A stretch of 10,000 nt of DNA from Theodoxus fluviatilis (GCA_034096865.1 JAWQFJ010006184.1:2501-12500), one strand, 5' to 3'. Positions 1 through 7,132 are shown, counted from the first letter of the stretch. Translations and numbers: made by a program. The notes: generated from the sequence alone by a model not told the origin.

Positions 1-187
1 TTAAAATTGGCTACAAAGTCGCCACAACGCGAGATCTCGCGTTGCCGGGCATATGAACTGGTCCGGAGGGGTCGGGAAAATAGAGGCAGCCCTAGTCACA
101 AGAACCGTGCCGGATTAGTCCACAGTTTCGATTTTTAACCAGATCGGCAGCAAAACCGGGGGACAACCGGTACGTGTGTAGGCGCCT
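1..187. other. Unrecognised GC-rich flank before the array
   Basis: This stretch has no ORF of note and does not share the sequence of the repeat units that begin at 188. It holds a perfect 20-bp palindrome (25-44). The change to array sequence is abrupt: from TTAGGTGTGGACC at 188 it matches the entry of the second array block at about 1621. I recognise no RNA gene or mobile-element end here. Confidence 0.5.
25..44. repeat. Perfect 20-bp palindrome
   Basis: CAACGCGAGA is followed directly by its own reverse complement TCTCGCGTTG, with a BglII-type AGATCT core. The next outward pair (A24/C45) does not match, so the palindrome is exactly 20 bp. It could bind a dimeric protein or be chance; nothing else nearby indicates a role. 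Confidence 0.8.
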
Positions 188-417
188 TTAGGTGTGGACC
201 GGGGTCAGGTCAACGTGGGGTTAAAAAAATGGTGTTGCCATGGTAACCGGAAGTGGGCACAAACAAGATGGCGGCCGAAAACTCTAAGTGCTCCGATTTG
301 ACAGAAATTTGGTGTGTAGGTAGGTACAATCGAATGATGAAGATCTGTGAAAAACAATTTTGGTTGTCATGGTTACGTCACGAGAAAAAGAAGATGGCGG
401 CTGAAGAATTTGGACGA

Positions 418-452
418 CTGTGTCGAAGGCGGCGAAGCCGCCTGAGACACAG
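418..452. repeat. 35-nt two-stem hairpin carried by every long unit
   Basis: The outer stem CTGTGTC/GACACAG and inner stem GGCGGC/GCCGCC are separated by a GAA/TGA internal loop and capped by GAA. Copies lie at 418-452, 867-901, 1167-1201, 1851-1885, 2308-2342, 2757-2791 and a degraded one at 3053-3087. Mirror copies are at 8941-8975 (degraded), 9237-9271 and 9686-9720. The copy at 867 has one inner-stem change (GCCACC). Short units lack it. It could form a cruciform in DNA or a stem-loop in RNA. Confidence 0.8.
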
Positions 453-1487
453 GAGTTCCCATCGACTTAAAACTTGGTATGGGTTAGGTTTGGGCCGAGA
501 CCAGGTCATGGTGGGATTAAAAAATGGTGGTGCCATGGTAACCGGAAGTGAGCACAAACAAGATGGTCGCCAAAAACTCGAAGTGCTCCGATTTGACCAA
601 AATTTGGTGTGTGGGTAGGTGAAACTTGGTTTAGGGTTAGGTGTTGGCCGGGGTCAGGTCAGGGTGGGGTTAAAAAAATGGAGTTGCCTTGGTAACCGGA
701 AGTGGGCACAAACAAGATGGCCGCCGAAAACTCAAAGTGCTCCGATTTGACCGACATTTGGTGTGTGGGTAGGTACAGTCGAATGATGAAGATCAGCGCA
801 ATAATTTTTTGGTTGTCATGGTTATGTCACGAGAAAAACAAGATGGCGGCTGAAGAATTAGGACGACTGTGTCTTAGGCGGCGAAGCCACCTGAGACACA
901 GGAGTTCCCATCGACTTAAAACTTGGAATGGGGTTAGATGTGGGCCAGGGTCAGGTCATGGTGAGGTTTAAAAAAATGGCGTTGCCATGGTAACCGGAGG
1001 TGGGCACAAACAAGATGGCCGCCGAAAACTCAAAGTGCTCCGATTTGAGCAAAATTTGGTGTGTGGGTTGGTCAAGTAAAATGATGAAGATCTGTGAACA
1101 AATGTTTCGGTTACCATGATTACGTCACGAGAAAAACAAAATGGCGGCAGACTAAACAATGGACGACTGTGTCGAAGGCGGCGAAGCCGCCTGAGACACA
1201 GGAGTTCCCATTGACTTAAAACTTGGTATGGGGTTAGATGTGGGCTGGGTCAGGTCATGGTGGGGTTAAAAAAAAGGTGTCGCCATGGTAACCGGAAGTG
1301 GGCACAAACAAGATGGCCGCCGAAAACTCAAAGTGCTCCGATTTGACCGAAATTTGGTGTATGGGTAGGTAAAGTCAAATGATGAAGATCTGTGAACACA
1401 TTTTTGGTTATGGTTACGTAATGAGATAAACAAAATGGTGGCTGAAGAATTTGGCTTTGTATGTGGCTTTGACGCTTTGCGCATTGC

Positions 1488-1506
1488 CTGGCCGCGAAGC
1501 GGCTAG
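1488..1506 (+). mobile_element. Terminal hairpin ending in CTAG (block A end)
   Basis: The arms CTGGCCGC and GCGGCTAG flank a GAA loop and pair over 8 positions with one G-T wobble. The arm ends in CTAG and the next base is T. Helitrons typically end in a hairpin followed by CTRR and insert between A and T, so this is suggestive. The hairpin here runs into CTAG instead of lying about 10 nt upstream, which is atypical. No Rep/helicase ORF is present, so any element would be non-autonomous. Confidence 0.4.
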
Positions 1507-1567
1507 TCTCTATATATATTTTCGCTGTGTGTGTGTGTGTGTCTGTGTGTCTGTCTGTCTGTGTGAC
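1507..1567. repeat. Compound microsatellite (TA, TG, TCTG)
   Basis: A short TA run, TTCGC, a TG run and TCTG repeats directly follow the CTAG end of block A. Array homology resumes near 1581 (CACAG, then ACTTGGTATGGGG). Confidence 0.9.
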
Positions 1568-1580
1568 ACTCATACGTTTC

Positions 1581-3384
1581 CACAGTTTTATTCCGATCCA
1601 CTTGAAACTTGGTATGGGGTTAGGTGTGGACCGGGGTCAGGTCAACGTGGGGTTAAAAAATTGGAGTTGCCATGGTAACCGGAAGTGGGCACAAACAAGA
1701 TGGCCGCCGAAAACTCAAAGGGCTCCGATTTGACCGAAATTTGGTGTGTGGGTAGGTAAAGGCAGATGATGAAGATCTGCAAACAAAGTTTTCGGTTACA
1801 ATGGTTACTTCACGAGAAAAACAAATGGCGGCTGAGGAAACAATGGACGACTGTGTCGAAGGCGGCGAAGCCGCCTGAGACACAGGAGTTCCCATCGACT
1901 GAAAACTTGGAATGGGGTTAGTTAGATGTGGGCCAGGGTCAGGTCATAGTGGGGTAAAAAAAAAATGGCGTTGCCATGGTAACCGGAAGTGGTCACAAAC
2001 AAGATGGCCGCCGAAAACTCCAAGTGCTCCGATTTGACCGAAATTTGGTGTGTGGGTAGATGAAACTTGGTGTGGGGTTAGGTGTTGGCCGGGGTCAGGT
2101 TAGGGTGGGGTTAAAAAAATGGAGTTGCCATGGTAACCGGAAGTGGGCACAAACAAGATGGCCGCCGAAAACTCAAAGTGCTCCGATTTGACCGAAATTT
2201 GGTGTGTGGGTAGGTACAGTCAAATGATGAAGATCTGTGAACAAATTGTTTGGTTACCATGGTTACGTCACGAGAAAAAGAAGATGGCGGCTGAATAACT
2301 TGGACGACTGTGTCGAAGGCGGCGAAGCCGCCTGAGACACAGGAGATCCCATCGACTTAAAACTTGGTATGGGGTTAGGTGTGCCTCGGGGTCAGGCCAT
2401 GGTGGGGTAAAAGAAATGGTGTCACCATGGTAACCGGAAGTGGGCACAAACAAGATGGCCGCTGAAAACTCAAAGTGCTCCGATTTGATCGAAATTTGGT
2501 GTGTGGGTAGGTGAAACTTGGTGTGGGGTTAGGTGTTGGCCGGGGTCAGGTCATGGTGGGGTTAAAAAATGGTATTCCCAGGGAAACCGGAAGTGGGCAC
2601 AAACAAGATGCCGCCGAAAACTCAAAGTGCTCCGATTTGACCGAAATTTGGAGTGTGGGTAGGTAAGGTCAGATGATGAAGATCTGTGAACATATTTTTT
2701 TGTTATCATGGTTACGTCACGAGAAAATTAAAATGGCGTCTGAAGAATTTGGACGACTGTGTCGAAGGCGGCGAAGCCGCCTGAGACACAGGAGTTCCCA
2801 TCGACTTAAAACTTGCTATGGGGTTAGGTGTGGGCCGGGGTCAGGTCATGGTGGGATTAAAAAATGGTGTTGCCAGGGAAACCGGAAGTGGGCACAAACA
2901 AGATGGCCGCCAAAAACTCAAAGTGCTTCGATTTGACCGAAATTTGGTGTGTGGGTAGGTAAAGTCGATTGATGAAGATCTGTTAAAAACGTTTTTGATT
3001 GTCATGGTTACGTAATGAGAAAAACAAAATGCTGGCTGAAGAATTTGGGTTACTGTGTCGAAGGCAGCGAAGCCGCCTGAGGCCCAGGAGTTCCCATCAA
3101 CTTCAAACTTGGTATGGGGTTAGGTGTGGGCCGGGGTCAGGTCATGGTGGGATTAAAAAATGGTGTTGCCATGGTAACCGGAAGTGAGCACAAACAAGAT
3201 AGCCGCCGAAAACTCAAATATTTGACCGAAATTTGGTGTGTGGGTAGGTAAAGTCAAATGATGAAGATCTGTGAACAATTTTTGGGGGGTTATAATGTAA
3301 TGAGAAAAAGAAGATGGCGGCTGAAGAATTTGGCTTTGTATGTGGCTTTGGCGTTTTGCACAGTGCCTAGGCGCGAAGCGGCTA

Positions 3385-3385
<1 letters not shown>
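1581..3385 (+). repeat. Tandem array block B, units of ~297 and ~153 bp
   Basis: The array resumes after the microsatellite, with anchors near 1674, 1978, 2133, 2429, 2582, 2878 and 3172. Spacings are about 304, 154, 297, 153, 296 and 294, so long and short units alternate irregularly. The first unit shares the entry variants GGACCGGGGTCAGGTCAACG with the first unit of block A, and the last shares block A's terminal sequence (GAATTTGGCTTTGTATGTGG, then hairpin and CTAG). Blocks A and B therefore look like two copies of one element type that differ in number of internal units. Bases from 2028 onward are mirrored in the right arm. Confidence 0.8.
3367..3385 (+). mobile_element. Terminal hairpin ending in CTAG (block B end)
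   Basis: The arms CTAGGCGC and GCGGCTAG flank a GAA loop. Seven of eight positions pair, with one G-G mismatch, and the foot is CTAG on both sides. The T at 3386 begins a (TA)n tract. The preceding 70 bases match the end of block A closely, so this is a defined, repeatedly used terminus and not a random break. Confidence 0.4.

Positions 3386-3456
<71 letters not shown>
3386..3456. repeat. (TA)n microsatellite, left copy
   Basis: An uninterrupted TA/AT run of about 71 bp lies directly after the CTAG terminus. It has the same length as its mirror at 8572-8642, which is unexpected for such an unstable sequence. Confidence 0.95.
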
Positions 3457-3458
<2 letters not shown>

Positions 3459-3502
3459 AGAGAGAGACAGAGAGAGATAGAGAGAGAGAAAGAGAGAGAG
3501 AG
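3457..3502. repeat. (GA)n microsatellite, left copy
   Basis: A mostly GA/GAGACA run lies between the TA tract and the downstream end of the minus-strand transcription-unit candidate. Confidence 0.9.
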
Positions 3503-3529
3503 TTTGTGAGAACGAACGAACGAAATTTT

Positions 3530-3535
3530 TTTATT
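3530..3535 (-). promoter_or_regulatory. Poly(A) signal AATAAA, left arm
   Basis: TTTATT on the + strand is AATAAA on the minus strand, about 200 nt downstream of the stop of the minus-strand 287-codon ORF (3731). It fits the 3' end of a transcript stopping just before the microsatellites. Confidence 0.5.
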
Positions 3536-3730
3536 GTGCAGATCTGCCGGTCCATTACGATGAATAACAAAGTGACGCGAAACAGTAACTAAAATGCACG
3601 TGTGTCAACAAAACTGGAGACCAGTTGTGGAAAGTTTGCAATGCACGAACACTCAACACCGTCTGTGGCACAACGTTCGGGCAGTTCGTGCAGTTCGTGC
3701 TGTCTGTTGCTTGGCTGCTGCATGCACACT

Positions 3731-4594
3731 TCACTCACGAGGTTGGTCTGTGTCGTCATCCTTCCTTGCACGCCGTCTCGATGTCGGTCGCATGCGGTCA
3801 GGAATCGGGACGATGTCGGGGTCATCAGCAGGTGGAGCAGGGGCATGAGATGAGACTGGAAAACCAAGAGCTCCCGATGGCACGGACGACGACCCATGTA
3901 GTGTCTGATGATCCATGTTCGCGTCCTGGCCAGGTCGAGGAGCAGCAGCGATGGCAACCTCGTCTCGCACGTCTTGTAGGCCTAAGCTGTGCTGGCAATC
4001 ATGTACTTCATCTCCCACTCGTCCCATCACCCGCCGGACAATCTCCTTGCAGTCTTCAATTGTAAGTCCCCGCTTGGGTGAAAGTGGGGTTATCACGTCT
4101 GTAATAGTGGTGTTGGTTTCGATTTCGCCAAGGGGTTTAGCTGCAGCTGTCTCGCAGGCTTCGCTTTCAGTGCTATCTGTGACAAAGTCATCTTGCCGGC
4201 TAGGTAGGTCAAAGGTCAAGGGCGTTTCTAGTGTCTGACTCAATGCTGCAGCAGCATGTGGAACCCTTGCTACGTCATGGTGAACAGCAAAATTGACGGC
4301 ATGTTCATTATCAATATTGACGGATGCAGTGTTTCGATAAAACTTTCTCTCACCCATGGCTCTGTGACTTTCTGCCCGTCGCTGGTCTCGTCGCTGTTGA
4401 GATGGTGTTTTCCGTCGCCACACTTCTCGCTTGATGTTGTTCGAGAGAAATGGCTGACTGCCGGCTTGCCTGAACCGCAGGACGACGATGCTGTTTCCCT
4501 CTTCTCCAACGACTTTCCAAGATGACAATATCTCGGTCGTGAGCAGGGACGATAACACAGCCTCCACAGCAGCTGGTAATCCGGCGACTGGCAT
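3731..4594 (-). CDS. Uncharacterised 287-aa protein, left-arm copy
   Basis: The reading frame is complete from ATG to TGA and gives the same protein as the right-arm copy at 7434-8297; the antisense frames also match throughout, so the DNA appears identical. The N-terminal third holds a compact folded-looking stretch: Trp26, IVVLRFRQ (36-43), then a strongly basic RRKTPSQQRRDQRRAESHR segment (60-78). The rest is low in hydrophobics, rich in Ser, Thr, Pro and Ala, with a short predicted helix (TIEDCKEIVRRVMGRV, 178-193) and a basic SRRRARK (272-278) that could be a nuclear localisation signal. From memory, a Trp plus LRF plus basic KSPSQ-RD-RA pattern recurs in uncharacterised invertebrate proteins, some linked to mobile elements, but I cannot name the family. 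I see no zinc finger, protease, transposase or reverse transcriptase motif. Confidence 0.6.
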   Translation of the reverse strand: MPVAGLPAAVEAVLSSLLTTEILSSWKVVGEEGNSIVVLRFRQAGSQPFLSNNIKREVWRRKTPSQQRRDQRRAESHRAMGERKFYRNTASVNIDNEHAVNFAVHHDVARVPHAAAALSQTLETPLTFDLPSRQDDFVTDSTESEACETAAAKPLGEIETNTTITDVITPLSPKRGLTIEDCKEIVRRVMGRVGDEVHDCQHSLGLQDVRDEVAIAAAPRPGQDANMDHQTLHGSSSVPSGALGFPVSSHAPAPPADDPDIVPIPDRMRPTSRRRARKDDDTDQPRE

Positions 4595-4677
4595 AGCGTT
4601 GTACTGTGTTTTCTCAAAATGTTACAGAGCAGTCGTGAGCGTGGCTTCTCCACTTGGCACAGCAGCGCCCTCTGAGA

Positions 4678-4681
<4 letters not shown>

Positions 4682-4739
<58 letters not shown>

Positions 4740-4824
4740 GATAGAGAAGAGATATAAGAGGGAGAGCGAGGGGGAGGGAGATAGGGGGAGGTGGAGAGAG
4801 GGAGGGAGAGAGGGGAGGGAGAGG

Positions 4825-4862
<38 letters not shown>

Positions 4863-4895
4863 AAGAGAGAGAGACAGAAAGAGAAAGACAGAGAG

Positions 4896-4926
<31 letters not shown>

Positions 4927-5071
4927 GACAGAGAGAGAGACAGAGAGAGAGAGACAGACAGAGAGACAGACAGAGAGACAGAGAGAGACAGAGACAGAGA
5001 GAGAGAGAGAGAGACAGAGAGAGAGAGACATAGAGAGAGAGTGAGAGAGAGAGAGAGACAGAGAGAGAGGG
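4682..5071. repeat. ~390-bp GA tract, left arm
   Basis: A long GA-rich purine run with GACA and GGGA interruptions. It is about 4 bp longer than the right-arm mirror, and the order of interruptions differs in places, so this tract has changed since the arms were copied. Translations of it give Ser-Leu or Arg-Glu repeats that are not genes. Confidence 0.95.
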
Positions 5072-5146
5072 AATATCTGCCCATGACACATCGAAATGTC
5101 GTAAAAATCAGATATGCGAAAAACTATCACGACCACACATGATGGA

Positions 5147-5305
5147 TCACTTTACTCCGCATGTACAGACGCGTGAGTCAAAGGGCGCAACGTTTGGCAG
5201 AGCCATGGCATTGGCTCTTGCCTCATCATCACTTTTAGCTGGGCACCACTGCTCACAGTCTTCATGATATTGCCTCCTGTGCTTCCATGTCGCCGTCACA
5301 TCCAT
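5147..5305 (-). CDS. 52-aa Cys-rich small ORF, left-arm copy
   Basis: This is the mirror of the right-arm ORF at 6727-6885. It differs by two substitutions (5296 and 5301), which both change the protein: residue 2 Gly to Asp and residue 4 Ala to Thr. The rest is the same, including H-E-D-C-E-Q-W-C (14-21) and C-T-C-G (47-50). Two replacement and no silent changes in a short frame argue mildly against strong purifying selection. It may be one exon of a spliced gene or a relic. Confidence 0.35.
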   Translation of the reverse strand: MDVTATWKHRRQYHEDCEQWCPAKSDDEARANAMALPNVAPFDSRVCTCGVK

Positions 5306-5875
5306 CCCTTGATACTTCCATTACAACGATTTTCATGGAAGCTCCTCCTGCGTGGCTTGGCTGGCTGACTGTCTTGGCTTTGGAGCGGGAGATCCTATCG
5401 CACGATCACCTTTACCTATAAATACAGACAGAAGGCATGATATATTATTTCATCTTTTCGTTTTTGTTTGTCTGAGTCTCTCATAATGAATTCAGTTCAT
5501 TCAAATATGTAATGAAGCCAATACTCATTAGATTCTGAGAAAGTAAATTATCATTTTAATTCAACATCATCACAATTCCTCTGAGGGCTAAACAGATTTC
5601 GTAATCATTGTTTCCAGCAGACATTGAGCACACTTGATAAACGCTATTCTTCAGAAAATGGACAAGATATAATAGTGTAGACAGATTTAAGTAAACCTAT
5701 GCACAAATAAACAAACGATGTAATCGCACTACTTTGTTTACATTCATGATTCAATAAAATGCTTGCAAATCTCTGTGAAAAGCAACATATTCAGAAGAAA
5801 AACATATATACAACTGCTTAGAGGGTTTTCAAATTATTTCACACAATGGGACGATCAAACAGCTAATACAGAAGT
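5306..5875. other. AT-rich inner left arm, no recognised gene
   Basis: Mostly AT-rich sequence with no ORF above 60 codons in either direction. Near 5305-5450 (minus strand) lies the open stretch upstream of the 52-aa ORF. Differences from the right arm are few: 5716, 5747 and an 11-bp gap at 5630/5631. No RNA gene or transposon end was recognised. Confidence 0.5.
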
Positions 5876-5923
5876 CTAGCAAGTGAAAACCACTTTCGCG
5901 GTGCTGACGAACTGACGCGCCAT
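5876..5923 (-). CDS. 15-codon peptide near palindrome centre, left copy
   Basis: ATG in good initiation context (ACAATGG, A at -3 and G at +4) opens 15 codons, M-A-R-Q-F-V-S-T-A-K-V-V-F-T-C, then TAG. The right-arm copy ends in Arg instead of Cys because of one substitution at 5881. It could be an upstream ORF in a leader or nothing; length alone gives little support. Confidence 0.15.
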   Translation of the reverse strand: MARQFVSTAKVVFTC

Positions 5924-5982
5924 TGTAATATGTGCTTTGGTTGGTCCATTTGCTCAGGCTACCGTATAGCCCTAGTTAAGAG

Positions 5983-5992
5983 AGCCAATCAG
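5983..5992 (+). promoter_or_regulatory. CCAAT box (NF-Y type) at the spacer edge
   Basis: AGCCAATCAG matches the NF-Y consensus and lies exactly where the left arm ends and the spacer begins. The right edge has only CAAT (ATTGCTCTCT on + versus ATTGGCTCTCT expected), so the box is intact on one side only. It could drive one or both divergent units. Confidence 0.35.
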
Positions 5993-6036
5993 AACAACAC
6001 CAACGTATTGTAAGTATGAAATATATATATTTATTG
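5985..6036. other. 52-bp asymmetric spacer at palindrome centre
   Basis: The spacer separates GCCCTAGTTAAGAGAG on the left from its reverse complement CTCTCTTAACTAGGGC on the right. It is not palindromic, is AT-rich in its right half (ATATATATATTTATT) and contains GTAAGT (6010-6015), a perfect splice-donor hexamer on the + strand. I see no sequencing-adapter motif in it. Confidence 0.8.
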
Positions 6037-6097
6037 CTCTCTTAACTAGGGCTATACGGGAGCATAAGCAAATGGACCAACCAAAGCACATATTACA

Positions 6098-6145
6098 ATG
6101 GCGCGTCAGTTCGTCAGCACCGCGAAAGTGGTTTTCACTCGCTAG
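6098..6145 (+). CDS. 15-codon peptide near palindrome centre, right copy
   Basis: Counterpart of the minus-strand frame at 5876-5923, with the same strong initiation context and Arg as the last residue. It lies about 60 nt outside the spacer, where an upstream ORF of a divergent transcript would sit. Support is weak. Confidence 0.15.
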   Translation: MARQFVSTAKVVFTR

Positions 6146-6726
6146 ACTTCTGTATTAGCTGTTTGATCGTCCCATTGTGTGAAATAATTTGAAAACCCTC
6201 TAAGCAGTTGTATATATGTTTTTCTTCTGAATATGTTGCTTTTCACAGAGATTTGCAAGCATTTTATTGAATCGTGAATGTAAACAAAGTAGTGCGATTA
6301 CATCCTTTGTTTATTTGTGCATAGGTTTACTTAAATCTGTCTACACTATTATATCTTGTCCATTTTCTGAAGAATAGCGTTTATCAAGTGTGGAAGATAG
6401 TTGCTCAATGTCTGCTGGAAACAATGATTACGAAATCTGTTTAGCCCTCAGAGGAATTGTGATGATGTTGAATTAAAATGATAATTTACTTTCTCAGAAT
6501 CTAATGAGTATTGGCTTCATTACATATTTGAATGAACTGAATTCATTATGAGAGACTCAGACAAACAAAAACGAAAAGATGAAATAATATATCATGCCTT
6601 CTGTCTGTATTTATAGGTAAAGGTGATCGTGCGATAGGATCTCCCGCTCCAAAGCCAAGACAGTCAGCCAGCCAAGCCACGCAGGAGGAGCTTCCATGAA
6701 AATCGTTGTAATGGAAGTATCAAGGG
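6146..6726. other. AT-rich inner right arm with open coding-like stretch
   Basis: Mostly AT-rich and without long ORFs. From 6583 to 6696 the frame of the following 52-aa ORF is open (…GDRAIGSPAPKPRQSASQ…) and then meets TGA (6697) and TAA (6709). A pyrimidine-rich run ending in TATTTATAG (6616) could be a splice acceptor. This may be an exon relic. Confidence 0.35.
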
Positions 6727-6885
6727 ATGGGTGTGGCGGCGACATGGAAGCACAGGAGGCAATATCATGAAGACTGTGAGCAGTGGTGCCCAGCTAAAAG
6801 TGATGATGAGGCAAGAGCCAATGCCATGGCTCTGCCAAACGTTGCGCCCTTTGACTCACGCGTCTGTACATGCGGAGTAAAGTGA
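6727..6885 (+). CDS. 52-aa Cys-rich small ORF, right-arm copy
   Basis: ATG at 6727 to TGA at 6883-6885. The composition looks coding: three Trp/Cys-rich segments, namely A-T-W-K-H-R-R-Q-Y, H-E-D-C-E-Q-W-C-P, and R-V-C-T-C-G-V-K at the end. The Cys/His spacing hints at a small metal-binding fold, but I know no family for it. The same frame is open back to 6712 and, past two stops at 6697 and 6709, back to 6583, which suggests either a decayed longer frame or an exon. GTAAAG at 6877-6882, just before the stop, could be a splice donor leading into the CT tract. It lies about 550 bp upstream of the 287-codon ORF in the same orientation. The left copy differs at residues 2 and 4. Confidence 0.4.
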   Translation: MGVAATWKHRRQYHEDCEQWCPAKSDDEARANAMALPNVAPFDSRVCTCGVK

Positions 6886-6960
6886 TCCATCATGTGTGGT
6901 CGTGATAGTTTTTCGCATATCTGATTTTTACGACATTTCGATGTGTCATGGGCAGATATT

Positions 6961-7079
6961 CCCTCTCTCTCTGTCTCTCTCTCTCTCTCACTCTCTCTCT
7001 ATGTCTCTCTCTCTCTGTCTCTCTCTCTCTGTCTCTCTGTCTCTCTCTGTCTCTCTGTCTGTCTCTCTGTCTGTCTGTC

Positions 7080-7132
<53 letters not shown>

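Larger units (their letters stand above)
188..1506 (+). repeat. Tandem array block A, units of ~297 and ~153 bp
   Basis: Direct repeats are anchored on the motif GGTAACCGGAAGTG near 242, 538, 691, 989 and 1288. Spacings are about 297 (long), 153 (short), 298 and 299. A long unit carries, in order: a CCATGG/ETS block, CAAGATGGCCGCC, the stretch GTGCTCCGATTTGACC, GATGAAGATCTGTGAAC, a second CCATGG-like block with TTACGTCACGAG, AAGATGGCGGCTGAAG, a 35-nt hairpin, and GGGGTCAGGTCATGGTGGGG. The short unit lacks the middle ~144 bp, including the second block and the hairpin. The last unit is different: after GAAGAATTTGG it switches to a terminal sequence ending in a hairpin and CTAG at 1506. Arg-rich reading frames inside the units are not conserved in frame and are probably not genes. 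It resembles the core repeats of Helentron-derived (HINE/pearl-type) elements, but that assignment is an inference. Confidence 0.85.
2028..5984 (+). repeat. Left arm of giant inverted repeat
   Basis: This arm pairs with 6037-10000. Paired positions sum to 12021 near the centre, 12032 beyond an 11-bp indel in the right arm (6391-6401), and 12028 beyond the GA tract. It carries half of array block B, the TA and GA microsatellites, the 287-codon ORF, the GA tract, the 52-codon ORF and AT-rich inner DNA. I counted about ten substitutions outside microsatellites between 2213 and 5984: at 2998, 3219, 5296, 5301, 5716, 5747, 5881 and three clustered at 5954-5960. From about 2213 outward, similarity falls sharply. 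Confidence 0.95.

Noticed and set aside
253..1159. Arg-rich frames of 60-120 codons inside the array units
   Set aside because: Start, end and frame change from unit to unit, and frames exist on both strands; they reflect GGCGGCGAAGCCGCC-type sequence, not conserved proteins.
188..3385. CRISPR array
   Set aside because: Repeats are hundreds of bases long and contiguous, with no regular short repeat-spacer pattern, in eukaryotic DNA.
3258..3570. Ile-Tyr repeat frames on both strands
   Set aside because: Produced by the TA microsatellite.
3594..4525. Plus-strand frames of 84-146 codons opposite the left 287-codon ORF (and their mirrors)
   Set aside because: They are antisense shadows. The minus-strand frame is the longest, has a plausible start and a poly(A) signal in the right direction.
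4270..5136. 288-aa and related Ser-Leu-rich frames across the GA/CT tracts, also at 6896-7758
   Set aside because: They are translations of a dinucleotide repeat joined to an off-frame part of the 287-codon ORF; several frames look equally long, as expected for microsatellites.
5417..5424. TATAAATA as a TATA box (mirror 6608-6615)
   Set aside because: It points toward the palindrome centre, away from the ORFs, in AT-rich DNA; no matching gene lies downstream.
5985..6036. Missed sequencing adapter at the palindrome centre
   Set aside because: The spacer contains no adapter-like sequence I recognise and the arms differ by substitutions and an indel. Another kind of assembly artefact remains possible and is raised as a finding.
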